Shown here: one piece after another, positions 26,001-34,980 of the stretch
Layout: each line of letters opens with the position of its first letter
Position numbering within the stretch: position 1 is the stretch's first letter
Origin: Planctomycetota bacterium
GTDB taxonomy: Bacteria > Planctomycetota > Planctomycetia > Planctomycetales > Planctomycetaceae
Assembly (NCBI GenBank): GCA_003388505.1
Contig: QQVO01000009.1
Span: 18,368-82,367, forward strand
Length of the DNA: 64,000 nt
Reading direction: 5' to 3'
Program-made: the position numbers and the translations under genes
Notes under the pieces: model-generated
What the model saw: the letters and a program-made list of their open reading frames with translations, nothing else
Told to the model about the DNA's origin: nothing
Database searches by the model: none

Positions 26001-27194
26001 TCAACGCGTGATTTCATTCAGTATCTCAACTCGCTTCAAGTACGCGTCTTTCAGCCCGGGAACGATCCGCAAAGCGTTCTCGAAGTAGACCTGCCGCAGC
26101 ACTTCGTCCGGCAGCCCGATGCCGTAGATGTTCCAGAATCCCTGCGGCGGGAACCGTGTTGGGTCGTCCACATACGGAAAATACTCGTCAAACGTCTCCA
26201 GCATGCGGAACTGCGGGTTCAGCTTGTCCGGCGTGCCCGGCCCGTCGGTTCCAAACAGGATGCGGTCCCGGTAGTCGAGGAAGAACTCGCGGGCCGTATA
26301 CGGCTGCCGACCGAGTTCCGCGATGCGCGCCGATGTCTCGACGTACATGTTGGGATGCTCGTCCAGCAGCTTGCCGAGCCGCTCCAGATCGACCGGCAGA
26401 TTCGCCATGTGGGCGCAAATGAAGTTCGTCTTCGGGTGCCGCGCGATGACCCGCATTTGCGCCTCGATCAATTCGCTGTGCGAGGGGAACTCGTCTCCAT
26501 AGAAGCTCCACTCCGGCCGACGATACAGCTCCTCCCACCTCTCATTCCGTGCATCGGTCGGCTCAAAGAACGCAATCGGGTCCGCGCAATGCCACAGCAC
26601 CGGTACGCCCAGTTCTCCCGCCCGCTGCCAGACCGGGTCGAACCGGGGATCGTCGGGAGCAAGCAGCCGCCCGTCGGCGTCCTTCACGCCGAGACCGAGA
26701 TCCTTCAGCAGCTTGAGCCCGCACGCCCCCAGCCGCACCGATTCCGTCAGCTTGTCCGCCATCCGCAACCCGTATCCCGGCTGGTTTACGTCCCACGTCG
26801 TAAAGTCTTCCGGATCGCCGTCGCCCCTGTAGTCCATGCGGACGAAGACGACAAACCGATCCGGCGCGTTCTCGCTTAATCGCCGCAGGTGTTCTGCGAC
26901 CCGTCCGCCCGCCTGCCCGTCGAGACTGATCGAGACCGCCACGTTGGCCGCGTCCATCACTTCAGCCAGTTCGCGGAGTTCTTCCGCGCTCAGCCGGCTG
27001 GGGTGCGTGTGCATGTTCACGCACGGGAACTTCGACCGCGTGAGCGGATGGGCCTCGACCTGCAGTTGAGGAACGGGTCGGAACTCGTCGAGAAAGAGCC
27101 GGGGTGCTTCGCCGTTCGGCGGTTCCCGGTCCTGCGCCTCCGCCGAAACAACCGTCGAGAGCAATATCGTCGCGGCGTAGAAGAGAATTCGCAT
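26001..27194 (-). CDS. Secreted amidohydrolase-family (amidohydrolase 2) metal-dependent hydrolase
   Basis: 397 aa with a signal peptide (MRILFYAATILLSTVVSAEA). TIM-barrel amidohydrolase features: NMHTHPSRL (His62, His64), GACGLKLLKDLGLGVKD, VLWHCADPIAFF, FICAHMANLP and the terminal FGTDGPGTPDKL aspartate. This is the pattern of the amidohydrolase-2 group (decarboxylases and lactonases); export to the periplasm suggests a catabolic role. Convergent with the PfkB gene (gap 21 bp) and divergent from the PQQ propeller gene. Confidence 0.87.
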   Translation of the reverse strand: MRILFYAATILLSTVVSAEAQDREPPNGEAPRLFLDEFRPVPQLQVEAHPLTRSKFPCVNMHTHPSRLSAEELRELAEVMDAANVAVSISLDGQAGGRVAEHLRRLSENAPDRFVVFVRMDYRGDGDPEDFTTWDVNQPGYGLRMADKLTESVRLGACGLKLLKDLGLGVKDADGRLLAPDDPRFDPVWQRAGELGVPVLWHCADPIAFFEPTDARNERWEELYRRPEWSFYGDEFPSHSELIEAQMRVIARHPKTNFICAHMANLPVDLERLGKLLDEHPNMYVETSARIAELGRQPYTAREFFLDYRDRILFGTDGPGTPDKLNPQFRMLETFDEYFPYVDDPTRFPPQGFWNIYGIGLPDEVLRQVYFENALRIVPGLKDAYLKRVEILNEITR

Positions 27195-27363
27195 GGGTTG
27201 GTATCTCGGTTGCGAGGGGAGTACCGGATCGGCTCAGCAGCGAGCGCACTGGAGGCGATCGGGCGTCGTTGACGATCCTCACGGCAGGTGAGAAACTGTC
27301 TGTCGAGGGGGGCGCGGGATCTCCCCGCCCATGTTGTATTGAATGGCTTACGAGGAGCGAAGA

Positions 27364-28683
27364 ATGCGGTTGCTTTCCCTTCCGGCTGTGGTGTTCGGAC
27401 TGATGCTGGCATGCGGCTCGTCGCTCAGTCAAGCGGAGAACTGGCCGCAATGGCGCGGACCGCACAATAACGGGATCTCAGGCGAAACGGGAATCGCGAC
27501 GACATGGAGCAAGAGCGAAAACGTCGCCTGGCGGCTGCCGCTGCCCGGGCCCGGCGGCGCAACCCCGGTCATCTATGAGGATCGTATCTTCGTGACCTCT
27601 TCGGATGGCCCCGAAGACGGCGCCGATCTGCTGCTGCTTTGCATTTCGACCGACGGCGAGGAACTGTGGCGGACCAAGGTCGCCGGCGGAAACAAGAACG
27701 CCCGCACCATCGAAGGCAATTCGGCCTCCCCCTCCCCCTGCACCGATGGCAAGCACGTCTGGTGCTTCTTCGGCACCGGCGTGCTGGCCTGTTACACGGT
27801 GGACGGCGACGAAGTCTGGAAGTTCAACACGCAGGATCGCTACGGCGAATTCGACATTCAGTTCGGAATGACGTCGACCCCCGTATTGCACGACGACTCG
27901 CTCTACCTGCAACTGATCCACGGGACCTGGGGCGGAGACTACAAGGTCGGCAAGGTCATCAGGCTCGAAAAGGAGACAGGGGAAGAAGTCTGGGCGGTCG
28001 ACCGGCCCAGCCAAGCCGTCGATGAGTGCAAGCACTCCTATGCCTCTCCGATTGTCTACTCCGACGGCGACACGGAATTCCTCGTGACGCATGGGGCCGA
28101 TAACGTAGTCGCCTACGATCTGGAAACCGGAGACGAACTCGGACGCCTCGGCGGCCTCAACGGGCCTTCGGACCTCAATTCCAACAACTACGACAACACG
28201 TTCCGCTTCGTCGCCACGCCCGCCTTTACCGACGGCGTCGTCATCGTGCCGACCGCCAAGGCGGGTCCGCTCGTGGCCGTGAACATTCGCGATGATCTGA
28301 CCGGCGATCTGACCGAACGCCCCGATGCAGTCCGCTGGGTCAATGACAAAACCCCCGACGTTTCGATTCCGCTGCTGGTCGACGGTCTGTGCTACGTCGT
28401 CATGAAGCCCGGCCAGGTCTTCTGCGTCGATCTCAGCACCGGCGAGGAACTGTATTACGAACGCATCCACAACGCCGAACACCGCGCAAGTCCCGTCTAC
28501 GCAGACGGACACATCTACGTCTGCTCCCGCGACGGCATCTGCACCGTGCTGAAGGCCGGCCGCGAGTTTGAAGTCGTGGCGGAGAACGACATCGGCAACG
28601 AACCGATCACCGCCTCCCCCGCCATCTCCGACGGCACCCTCTACCTCCGCTCCTACGACGCCCTCTACGCGATTGGCGAGTAA
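27364..28683 (+). CDS. Secreted PQQ-like beta-propeller protein
   Basis: 439 aa from the ATG at 27364, supported by gaggag 7 bases upstream and an immediate signal peptide (MRLLSLPAVVFGLMLACGSS). Contains the WPQWRGPHNNGIS start motif of planctomycete PQQ-like domains and repeated propeller strands (GEELWRTKVAGG, GDEVWKFNTQDRYG, GEEVWAVDRPS, LVAVNIRDD, GQVFCVDLSTGEELYYERI). No residues specific for PQQ dehydrogenase catalysis were recognised, so it is more likely a binding or scaffold propeller (BamB-like fold) than an enzyme. Confidence 0.9.
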   Translation: MRLLSLPAVVFGLMLACGSSLSQAENWPQWRGPHNNGISGETGIATTWSKSENVAWRLPLPGPGGATPVIYEDRIFVTSSDGPEDGADLLLLCISTDGEELWRTKVAGGNKNARTIEGNSASPSPCTDGKHVWCFFGTGVLACYTVDGDEVWKFNTQDRYGEFDIQFGMTSTPVLHDDSLYLQLIHGTWGGDYKVGKVIRLEKETGEEVWAVDRPSQAVDECKHSYASPIVYSDGDTEFLVTHGADNVVAYDLETGDELGRLGGLNGPSDLNSNNYDNTFRFVATPAFTDGVVIVPTAKAGPLVAVNIRDDLTGDLTERPDAVRWVNDKTPDVSIPLLVDGLCYVVMKPGQVFCVDLSTGEELYYERIHNAEHRASPVYADGHIYVCSRDGICTVLKAGREFEVVAENDIGNEPITASPAISDGTLYLRSYDALYAIGE

Positions 28684-28773
28684 ATGACATTCGGGGTCGG
28701 CCAATGTGGCCGACTCGCTCCGCCGAGTCGGATGTCTACCGCCTCGATCAGAGATTCCATCGCAGGAATGCCC

Positions 28774-28842
28774 CTCGTTCCCAAACTTCCGTTTGGGAAC
28801 GAGCTGCACTTTGTGCCCAAACGGAAGTTTGGGCACAAAGTG
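28774..28842. repeat. Twin perfect hairpins between convergent genes
   Basis: Two adjacent perfect hairpins: 28774-28803 (13-bp stem CTCGTTCCCAAAC / GTTTGGGAACGAG, loop TTCC) and 28807-28842 (16-bp stem CACTTTGTGCCCAAAC / GTTTGGGCACAAAGTG, loop GGAA). The loop of the second is the complement of the loop of the first, and both share the CCCAAAC core, so the second is an inverted relative of the first. They separate the PQQ gene from the convergent DUF6807 gene and would act well as a bidirectional terminator, though they look like a repeat family. Confidence 0.85.
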
Positions 28843-28871
28843 AGGGAGCTTCGCGGCGAACGGAAACCGAA

Positions 28872-29813
28872 CTACTCGCTCACATACCTCCCCGCAGCAG
28901 CGTCCGCGTCAAACCCCGCCCCCGGCCGGCCATCGTGGATCACCACGCCGAACCGCAAACGGAACTCCTCGCCCGGTGCGACAACCACGCGGCTCTTTTC
29001 TTTCCGTGTGAACGCGTTCCGACCGAATGGGTTCGCGGCGAAGAAGCCGTAGTTCCGCGCATGCCACCATGAGGCCCGAAAGTTCTCCGGATGCGGAATG
29101 ATCGTGATGCCGACCCGATGTCCTTCGATCGCTCCGCTGTAGTCGCACCATGCCGCCTGCCGGCTCCAGATCTCCCCGGCGGTCGTCCGCCCTTCGGCGT
29201 CGGTCAACAGCCCGCCCTGCGCCTGGTTCTCCGCAATCGGCGTCGCCAGCCGCGCCCCTAGCCCCATCTCCTCCTGGTCGCCGAACACGAATTCGCGATC
29301 GGATGAGAACCGGCTGTCCCACCGCAGCAGCCAGGCGTCGACGAGCAGCTCAATCTCATACCGGCAGACCTCTTCGCAGATCGTCGAATCGCCGTCTTCG
29401 GTCAGATACCGATTGCGAACGCTGAAACTTGCAACGCCGTCCCCGGCGGCTGGTTCTCGGACAAACTCAACATGCCGGACGGCCGCCTTCAGCCGCCACG
29501 AATCGTGCCCCGACAGATCCCCGAACGCCATCCAGATCCCCGGATGAAACGTCGCATGATCCAGCAGATCGCCCTCCTCAGGCGGGTGATTCCGTGTCAC
29601 CTGCACTCCGGCGGGCGTGCAGACGTCGCAAAAGTAGGGCCGCGAAATCTCATCATCGACGTAGACATACGTCGCCAGAATCTGATCCCCGCAGGCGATC
29701 GCGACGCGTCCGTCCGCGCGGTCAACCGACAACTCAAGTCGCGGTTCCGCAGCAAAGACCACACCCGCACCGACAATCGTGATCGTAAGTATCGTAAGCA
29801 TGCGAGCCGTCAT
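28872..29813 (-). CDS. Secreted DUF6807 (PmoA-like) family protein
   Basis: 313 aa with a signal peptide (MLTILTITIVGAGVVFAAEP). The DUF6807 pattern is visible: VDDEISRPYFCDVCTPAGVQVTRNHPPEEGDLLDHATFHPGIW in pieces, then SGAIEGHRVGITIIPHPENFR and WWHARNYGFFAANPFG near the C-terminus. The function of the family is not established; it is common beside sugar-related dehydrogenases in planctomycetes and Bacteroidota. The ATG overlaps the stop of the nucleotidyltransferase gene by 4 bp, so it is expressed from the same transcript. Confidence 0.82.
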   Translation of the reverse strand: MTARMLTILTITIVGAGVVFAAEPRLELSVDRADGRVAIACGDQILATYVYVDDEISRPYFCDVCTPAGVQVTRNHPPEEGDLLDHATFHPGIWMAFGDLSGHDSWRLKAAVRHVEFVREPAAGDGVASFSVRNRYLTEDGDSTICEEVCRYEIELLVDAWLLRWDSRFSSDREFVFGDQEEMGLGARLATPIAENQAQGGLLTDAEGRTTAGEIWSRQAAWCDYSGAIEGHRVGITIIPHPENFRASWWHARNYGFFAANPFGRNAFTRKEKSRVVVAPGEEFRLRFGVVIHDGRPGAGFDADAAAGRYVSE

Positions 29814-31123
29814 TCAGCCCCCCTTTCGCGAATCAGACGCTGCAACAGAGTCCGCGCATCCGCTTCGGTTTCGATTTCCTCGTTCAGTTGCGCGACTCGA
29901 ACTGCCTCGAGCAAGTCGTGAAACACACGCCCCGGCGTCAGGCCGAGTGCAATCAGATCCGTCCCGCTCACAAGCGGCGGCGGATCGATCCGCTCGGGAG
30001 GCGTTTCGTTCACGTAACGGTCGACGAACTCAATCGCCGAGCGGTCGCCGCCCGTCGCCGCCGCATCCGCCCGCATCAGCTTGCGGAGGTCGGTTCCGTA
30101 AGGACTCGCCAACGTTCGCTTGAGTTCAGCCAACGGCAACGACGACCCGGCGGCGAGCCGCTCGCGGTTTCGCACCAGCCACGAAATCGCATCGAGTTCG
30201 TGGTTGGAGAGCTTCAGCCTCTTACAGATGGCCCGCACCGTGCCCGATTCCGCCGCCTGCCGTTTCGACTCCTCGGCAGGACACGGCACCGTTCGCAAGA
30301 GCGCAGCCGCGGCCAGTTCGAATCCGGGATCTTCAAGCTGCTCGAGCAGATCAAGCGTGTGCGACCACTCGCGCGGCTCCTTCGGCTGCAGCAGCGGCTC
30401 CAGTTCCGGAAAGATCACCGTCAACAGGTTGAGTTGCTGCAGCAGGCGCACCGCCCGTCGTCGATGCCGCCCCGCCAGCATGCGTCGCAACTCCTGGGCG
30501 ATCCGTTCCGGGCTGACCACCCGCAGTTGCTGGGCCATTTCGCGAATGGCACGCGCGGTCGACTCGTCGAGTTCAAAATCAAGCGTCGCGGCGAAGCGCA
30601 CCGCCCGCAGCATCCGTAGTTTGTCCTCCTGCATCCGGTCATGCGGTTCGCCGATGGCGCGGACGATTCCGGCCCGCAGATCCTCTTCGCCCCCGACATA
30701 GTCCCGCACGTGCTCGTGGACCGGGTCGTAAAACATCCCGTTAATCGTGAAGTCTCGCCGCCAGGCATCCTCCTCGGGCGTCGTGAACCGGATGTGTTGC
30801 GGGTCGGGTCGCCGGCCGTCCAGATAGGCCCCCTCTGCGCGAAAGGTTGCGACCTCCACCTGCAACGTCGCTCCTTCGTGTTTCGGCCCGAGCACCACGA
30901 TCACGCCGAAGCTCTCCCCCACCGCCAGCGTCCTCCGCTTCCCGAAAAGGTCCCGCACCCGTTCCGGCGTCGCATCGGTCGCAACGTCATAATCCTTCGG
31001 ATCCCGCCCCATTAGCAGGTCGCGCACGCACCCCCCCGCCCACAACGCGAGATGCCCTGCCTCCTGCAGGCGCTTGACGACGCTCACGGCGAATTCGCGA
31101 TTCGGATCGGCGGCTTGGGGCAT
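29810..31123 (-). CDS. CCA-adding enzyme / poly(A) polymerase-type nucleotidyltransferase
   Basis: 437 aa, class II nucleotidyltransferase. Visible motifs: LWAGGCVRDLLMGRDPKDYD (GG near 30, catalytic Asp44 and Asp46), EDAWRRDFTINGMFYDP, and DKLRMLRAVRFAATLDFELD of the RNA- and ATP-binding region; a helical C-terminal half follows. Such enzymes either add CCA to tRNA 3' ends or polyadenylate RNA, and sequence alone does not settle which. The DUF6807 gene is coupled downstream with a 4-bp overlap, which is an odd partner and may be accidental. Confidence 0.92.
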   Translation of the reverse strand: MPQAADPNREFAVSVVKRLQEAGHLALWAGGCVRDLLMGRDPKDYDVATDATPERVRDLFGKRRTLAVGESFGVIVVLGPKHEGATLQVEVATFRAEGAYLDGRRPDPQHIRFTTPEEDAWRRDFTINGMFYDPVHEHVRDYVGGEEDLRAGIVRAIGEPHDRMQEDKLRMLRAVRFAATLDFELDESTARAIREMAQQLRVVSPERIAQELRRMLAGRHRRRAVRLLQQLNLLTVIFPELEPLLQPKEPREWSHTLDLLEQLEDPGFELAAAALLRTVPCPAEESKRQAAESGTVRAICKRLKLSNHELDAISWLVRNRERLAAGSSLPLAELKRTLASPYGTDLRKLMRADAAATGGDRSAIEFVDRYVNETPPERIDPPPLVSGTDLIALGLTPGRVFHDLLEAVRVAQLNEEIETEADARTLLQRLIRERGAE

Positions 31124-31366
31124 GCGAATCGGTAAGTCTGCAGTCGCGTTTCACAACAGCAGAACCGGTTTTCGTCCTGTCCTGCGCATGCCATATCTTG
31201 CCAGATTGGAGTCGCAGCCAAAAGTCGCACAACGATTGATTCTTGACGGGCCATCGTCGATGGCGGCAGCGCGGATCTCCCGGTCGCAAACGGAGATTGA
31301 TATGCTGCTGAAGACTTGTCGTTGTTCAGGAGAGTTCGTGCAGGCTTGCTCAACAGAGAGGTTTCA

Positions 31367-31834
31367 ATGTCAGCGATCAAAGTCTTGCAGCGGCCGCGGC
31401 AGTCGATTCTCGGGATCGGCTACGAACTGATCCTGCGCGGCGCCGACACAGGCGGCCAATACGAACTGATGCGGTTTATCGCACCTCCCCAGGTCGGGCC
31501 ACCGCCACACGTCCACAAGCACGAGGACGAATGTTTTCACATCCTGTCCGGGCAGTTTCGCGTGCTGCTTGGCGAAGACTGGTACGACACGCGGCCCGGT
31601 GACACGGTTCACCTGCCGCGCGGAGTGCCGCACGCATTCCAGAACACGTCGAATACGATCTCCGAGTTGCTGTGCTGGGTGACGCCCGCGACGCTGGAAG
31701 ACTTCTTCGCCGCCTTGGTCAGCGACTGGCCGGAAACCCAGGAGTTCCCCACCCCGCCGCAGGGGACCGACATCCAGTCGATGCTGGCCGCCGCGCAGCA
31801 GCATGAAATTGAGATGCTGATGGGCGAGAGTTGA
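31367..31834 (+). CDS. Cupin domain protein
   Basis: 155 aa from the ATG at 31367, preceded by agagagg; the longer frame lacks support. Classical cupin motifs: PPPHVHKHEDECFHILSGQFRVLL (metal-binding HxH and Glu) and RPGDTVHLPRGVPHAFQN (His). It fits the quercetinase-like/AraC-like single-cupin group. Monocistronic; the substrate is unknown. Confidence 0.88.
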   Translation: MSAIKVLQRPRQSILGIGYELILRGADTGGQYELMRFIAPPQVGPPPHVHKHEDECFHILSGQFRVLLGEDWYDTRPGDTVHLPRGVPHAFQNTSNTISELLCWVTPATLEDFFAALVSDWPETQEFPTPPQGTDIQSMLAAAQQHEIEMLMGES

Positions 31835-31878
31835 TCGTCCGGTCGTCCTGCCCGCACGTTCGTGTTCGAGTCAAAGCA

Positions 31879-31908
31879 GACAGGACTGCACCACGGTGCA
31901 GTCCTGTC
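31879..31908. terminator. Perfect hairpin between convergent genes (likely bidirectional terminator)
   Basis: A perfect 13-bp stem GACAGGACTGCAC / GTGCAGTCCTGTC with a four-base loop CACG, midway between the plus-strand cupin stop and the minus-strand collagen-like gene stop. There is no strong T-run on either side. Confidence 0.65.
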
Positions 31909-31941
31909 GGATCCGGAGTCGATCTGCTCGTGCGAAGCGCG

Positions 31942-32862
31942 TCACACGTGCGCCTGATTCCAGAAGGCGTTGTTGCGGTCCATCTGCTCTGCGGTTCGCT
32001 CAGGGAACCGGACGTCACTGCGGCCGGCGCGGACACCACTCAATTTCACGGTGACGTAGGGCGGCAGATCGCCGTCGATCCGGATGCGGAGAAGGTTGTC
32101 GATCGCTTCCGCCCCGATGAGGCACGGCGTCGGAGCGGCGACGCCCACGACCTGCAGCGACCCCGGTTCGCAGACATCGCTAAAGATGCGGTCGACGACG
32201 TGTGTGGAATCTGCGTCTTCAATCGGGATGCGAACGACGTCCTCAAAACGGACTTCAGGCGACTCCACGCAGAACAAAGCCACGAACTGACCCCGCGCCG
32301 GAACGATCGCGGTCTTGTCCGGCGGTCCGGTCGGTCCGGTCGGACCCGGGAATCCCCGCGGTCCCATCGGTCCCTGCGGACCGGTCGGTCCGGGGTATCC
32401 CGCCGTGCCGGGCGGACCCTGCATTCCCGTGGGACCAGTCGGTCCGGGAAAACCTTGCGGTCCTTGAGAGCCCTGTGGTCCGGTCGGCCCGGTCGGTCCG
32501 GGGAAGCCTGCCGGTCCCGGCGGTCCTGCGGGCCCTGTGGCGCCCGTCGGTCCGGGGAAGCCTGCTCCGCCGGGAGGTCCGGTCGGCCCTGTGGGGCCGG
32601 GAAAACCGGGACCGCCTTGAGGGCCGGTCGGTCCGGTTGGTCCAGGGAACCCGGGGACGCCCTGCGGTCCGGTGGGTCCGGTCGCACCTGCAAACCCCTG
32701 TGGTCCGGCGGGCCCCAGGGGGCCGGTCGGCCCTGTTGCGCCTGAAAATCCCTGGGGGCCCGGCTGACCGGGATTTCCCTGAAGTCCCTGCGGACCTTGC
32801 GGACCTGGTGGTCCCATTGGTCCGGTTGGTCCTGTCGGTCCTGTTGGCCCAACTTCAGGCAT
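31942..32862 (-). CDS. Collagen-like protein with 59 Gly-X-Y triplets
   Basis: 306 aa from the ATG at 32862, with gggag 8 bases upstream. After MPEV the chain enters 59 uninterrupted G-X-Y triplets (residues about 5-181); about 17 are GPT and 3 are GAT, and there are many GFP, GPQ and GPP triplets. The C-terminal 125 residues form a Cys-containing globular domain ([40 protein letters not shown]) that may drive trimerisation. No signal peptide is visible, which is odd for a surface collagen-like protein. Thr-rich GPT triplets are the O-glycosylated type in Bacillus BclA. It follows the kinase gene by 65 bp on the same strand, with a glycosyltransferase gene further upstream. Confidence 0.9.
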   Translation of the reverse strand: MPEVGPTGPTGPTGPMGPPGPQGPQGLQGNPGQPGPQGFSGATGPTGPLGPAGPQGFAGATGPTGPQGVPGFPGPTGPTGPQGGPGFPGPTGPTGPPGGAGFPGPTGATGPAGPPGPAGFPGPTGPTGPQGSQGPQGFPGPTGPTGMQGPPGTAGYPGPTGPQGPMGPRGFPGPTGPTGPPDKTAIVPARGQFVALFCVESPEVRFEDVVRIPIEDADSTHVVDRIFSDVCEPGSLQVVGVAAPTPCLIGAEAIDNLLRIRIDGDLPPYVTVKLSGVRAGRSDVRFPERTAEQMDRNNAFWNQAHV

Positions 32863-32927
32863 GGCAAACTCCCGATCGGTGTCGTGGGAACGTTGGGTGC
32901 GGCCTTCTGGAGTGGAGGTCGGTGCGG

Positions 32928-34916
32928 TCAGGGAGAAATCTCCAAACCTTGACGCATCTCCTCCAAGGTTCCTATATCCTCCGTTGTAAACTGAGTCTCC
33001 ATTAAAAACAAGTTGGATAAACTCGGAAGAGAGGACAGTTTGGGGATCGACGCGGGAGTCACATCGGTCCTGTTCAAGTTGAGCCACGTCAATTCGGAGT
33101 GAGAGCCAAGCAGCGAGACAAATTCATCGTCAGCCGGCGTCCCCGGCACGCTGAGGCTGGTCAACCAGGTCATGCCGGCGATGTGTCGCAGGCCCTGCAT
33201 CGTGACCGGTTGACCGTCCCCCACGCTCAAGACCTCCAAAGTCTCGCACTGCGCCAGTTGTTCCAATCCTGCGTCGGAGACTTGAGTCCGCTGCAGATCC
33301 AACTCACTGAGTTGGGGCAACCGCACGAGAGTTCCCACGGCGGCGTCATCGACCGCCGTCCCCTGTAGATACACTGTTTTGAGTTCCGTACACGTCGCCA
33401 GCGACTGCACGCCGTCGCTGGTGACATCGGAACCGGCAAGGTTGATCCAGTCGAGTTCCGGCAATCGGCCGACGCTCGGCAAGAGGTCATCGGTCCCACG
33501 AGCGCCGGTTAATGTCACACGAACAATTCGGACTTCACCCGCGGGGAGGCTGGGGGCGTCGCCCACGCTTTTCAGTCCCTGGACATCGTCTGGCACGTCG
33601 ATCGTCCCGCCCAAGGCAATGATCCGCTCCGCCAACTCGCGGGGAGTGAGCAGTGGTGCGGCGACGGGATCGTCACTGGAATCAGGACTCGTTCGTACCG
33701 TTTCCTCCGGCGTTTCGCCCGGTGTCATAGCGACGCTGACCGCCGGATCTTGCGCGACAAACTGCAAGAACGCGAACACGATCAAACCGGCAACCGCACA
33801 CATTGCCAGCCACATGGCAACCCGCCGACCGTCAGTCGCCTGACCGCCGTTTTTCGAACGATCGACGACCGGCGACGACGTCGAGAGAGGTTCGACGGCG
33901 TTCTGCAAAGCGGCGGCGACATCCCGCATGGTCTGAAATCGGTCCTCAGGGCTCTTGGCGACCATCTTATCGAACACAGACTGGAGGGCCGGCGGGATCT
34001 CTCCATGCGGGCTGCTGAGTCGAGGGATCTCTGCCGTTCGATGGGCAAGAACCTTGTCGACGTAGGACGACCCGCCGTAGACGGACGACCCGGTCAACAG
34101 GAAATGCAGCGTGCAGCCGAGGGCGTAGATGTCACATCGGTGATCCACTTCGTGCGGGTTTTCCGATTGTTCCGGCGCCATGTAGGCTGCGGTTCCCAGC
34201 AGATCCCCGTCCTCCGTGGCGGCGTCTGTAACATCCTCGGGGTCGAGTTCCGTCGGCAGACAAAGCCGGGCCAGGCCAAGATCGAGCAGCCGGATCTTAC
34301 CCGACGGCTCCCGCATGAGATTGCTCGGTTTCACATCGCGATGAATGATTCCACTCTCGTGGGCATATTCAAGACCTGCAGCCGCCTGGATGACGCAATC
34401 CACGGCCTCGGCGACGGGCAAGGGACCGTTTCGCCGAACATGACGAAACAGATCTTCCCCATCGATGTACTCCATCGCGAGATAATGCGTCTCATCAAAT
34501 TCGCCGGCATCGTAGGCGCGAACGATATTCGGATGATCCAATGCGGCGACCGCCTTGATTTCCCGCGAGAACCGTTTCACCGCCTGCCGCGACGAGAATT
34601 GCCGCTCACGAATCAACTTCAGCGCGACGATTCGGCCCATGCGGCGATGCCGGGCTTTGTAGACGCGTCCCATGCCCCCGGCGCCCCGTTCGTCGATGAG
34701 GACGTAGTCGTCGATGAGCAGCGGTTGATGAGATTGCAGCCGGTCCGCCTGATACCTGGAGAGCCGGCCGTTGCGGACCAACTCGTCCGCAAGTCGCGTT
34801 GGATCGGAGTCCCAGCGGCCGTCGCAATGCTGCTCGACGAGCCTTTGCAACTCTTCACGCGGCATGACATCGGTCTCGTCAAGCCGCTCGACGAAATCAC
34901 GAATCGTGGAAGACAT
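32928..34916 (-). CDS. Hanks-type Ser/Thr protein kinase with transmembrane segment and C-terminal LRRs
   Basis: 662 aa from the ATG at 34916. An N-terminal helical leader of about 65 residues (SRYQADRL type, as in planctomycete kinases) precedes the kinase domain: [14 protein letters not shown]-loop, IVALKLIRE lysine, [12 protein letters not shown] catalytic loop, LLDLGLARL in place of DFG, and [12 protein letters not shown] single membrane segment follows ([20 protein letters not shown], about residue 368), then an extracytoplasmic part with leucine-rich repeats ([39 protein letters not shown]). The LRRs probably sense a ligand outside the cytoplasm. Lies 64 bp after the GT2-TPR gene and 65 bp before the collagen-like gene. 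Confidence 0.93.
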   Translation of the reverse strand: MSSTIRDFVERLDETDVMPREELQRLVEQHCDGRWDSDPTRLADELVRNGRLSRYQADRLQSHQPLLIDDYVLIDERGAGGMGRVYKARHRRMGRIVALKLIRERQFSSRQAVKRFSREIKAVAALDHPNIVRAYDAGEFDETHYLAMEYIDGEDLFRHVRRNGPLPVAEAVDCVIQAAAGLEYAHESGIIHRDVKPSNLMREPSGKIRLLDLGLARLCLPTELDPEDVTDAATEDGDLLGTAAYMAPEQSENPHEVDHRCDIYALGCTLHFLLTGSSVYGGSSYVDKVLAHRTAEIPRLSSPHGEIPPALQSVFDKMVAKSPEDRFQTMRDVAAALQNAVEPLSTSSPVVDRSKNGGQATDGRRVAMWLAMCAVAGLIVFAFLQFVAQDPAVSVAMTPGETPEETVRTSPDSSDDPVAAPLLTPRELAERIIALGGTIDVPDDVQGLKSVGDAPSLPAGEVRIVRVTLTGARGTDDLLPSVGRLPELDWINLAGSDVTSDGVQSLATCTELKTVYLQGTAVDDAAVGTLVRLPQLSELDLQRTQVSDAGLEQLAQCETLEVLSVGDGQPVTMQGLRHIAGMTWLTSLSVPGTPADDEFVSLLGSHSELTWLNLNRTDVTPASIPKLSSLPSLSNLFLMETQFTTEDIGTLEEMRQGLEISP

Positions 34917-34980
34917 CCCGGACCCCGAGGGATTGCTGTTTGTCAGCCAGACGACATTCTCATCAGCGATCGTCGAGAAA

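Noticed and set aside
32320..32860. Regular repeats resembling a CRISPR array
   Set aside because: The repeats are 9-base Gly-X-Y codons inside a reading frame, with no spacers or cas genes nearby.
32202..33005. Plus-strand Arg/Ser-rich frames over the collagen-like gene
   Set aside because: They arise from the repetitive Gly-X-Y codons read in reverse and have no independent signals.
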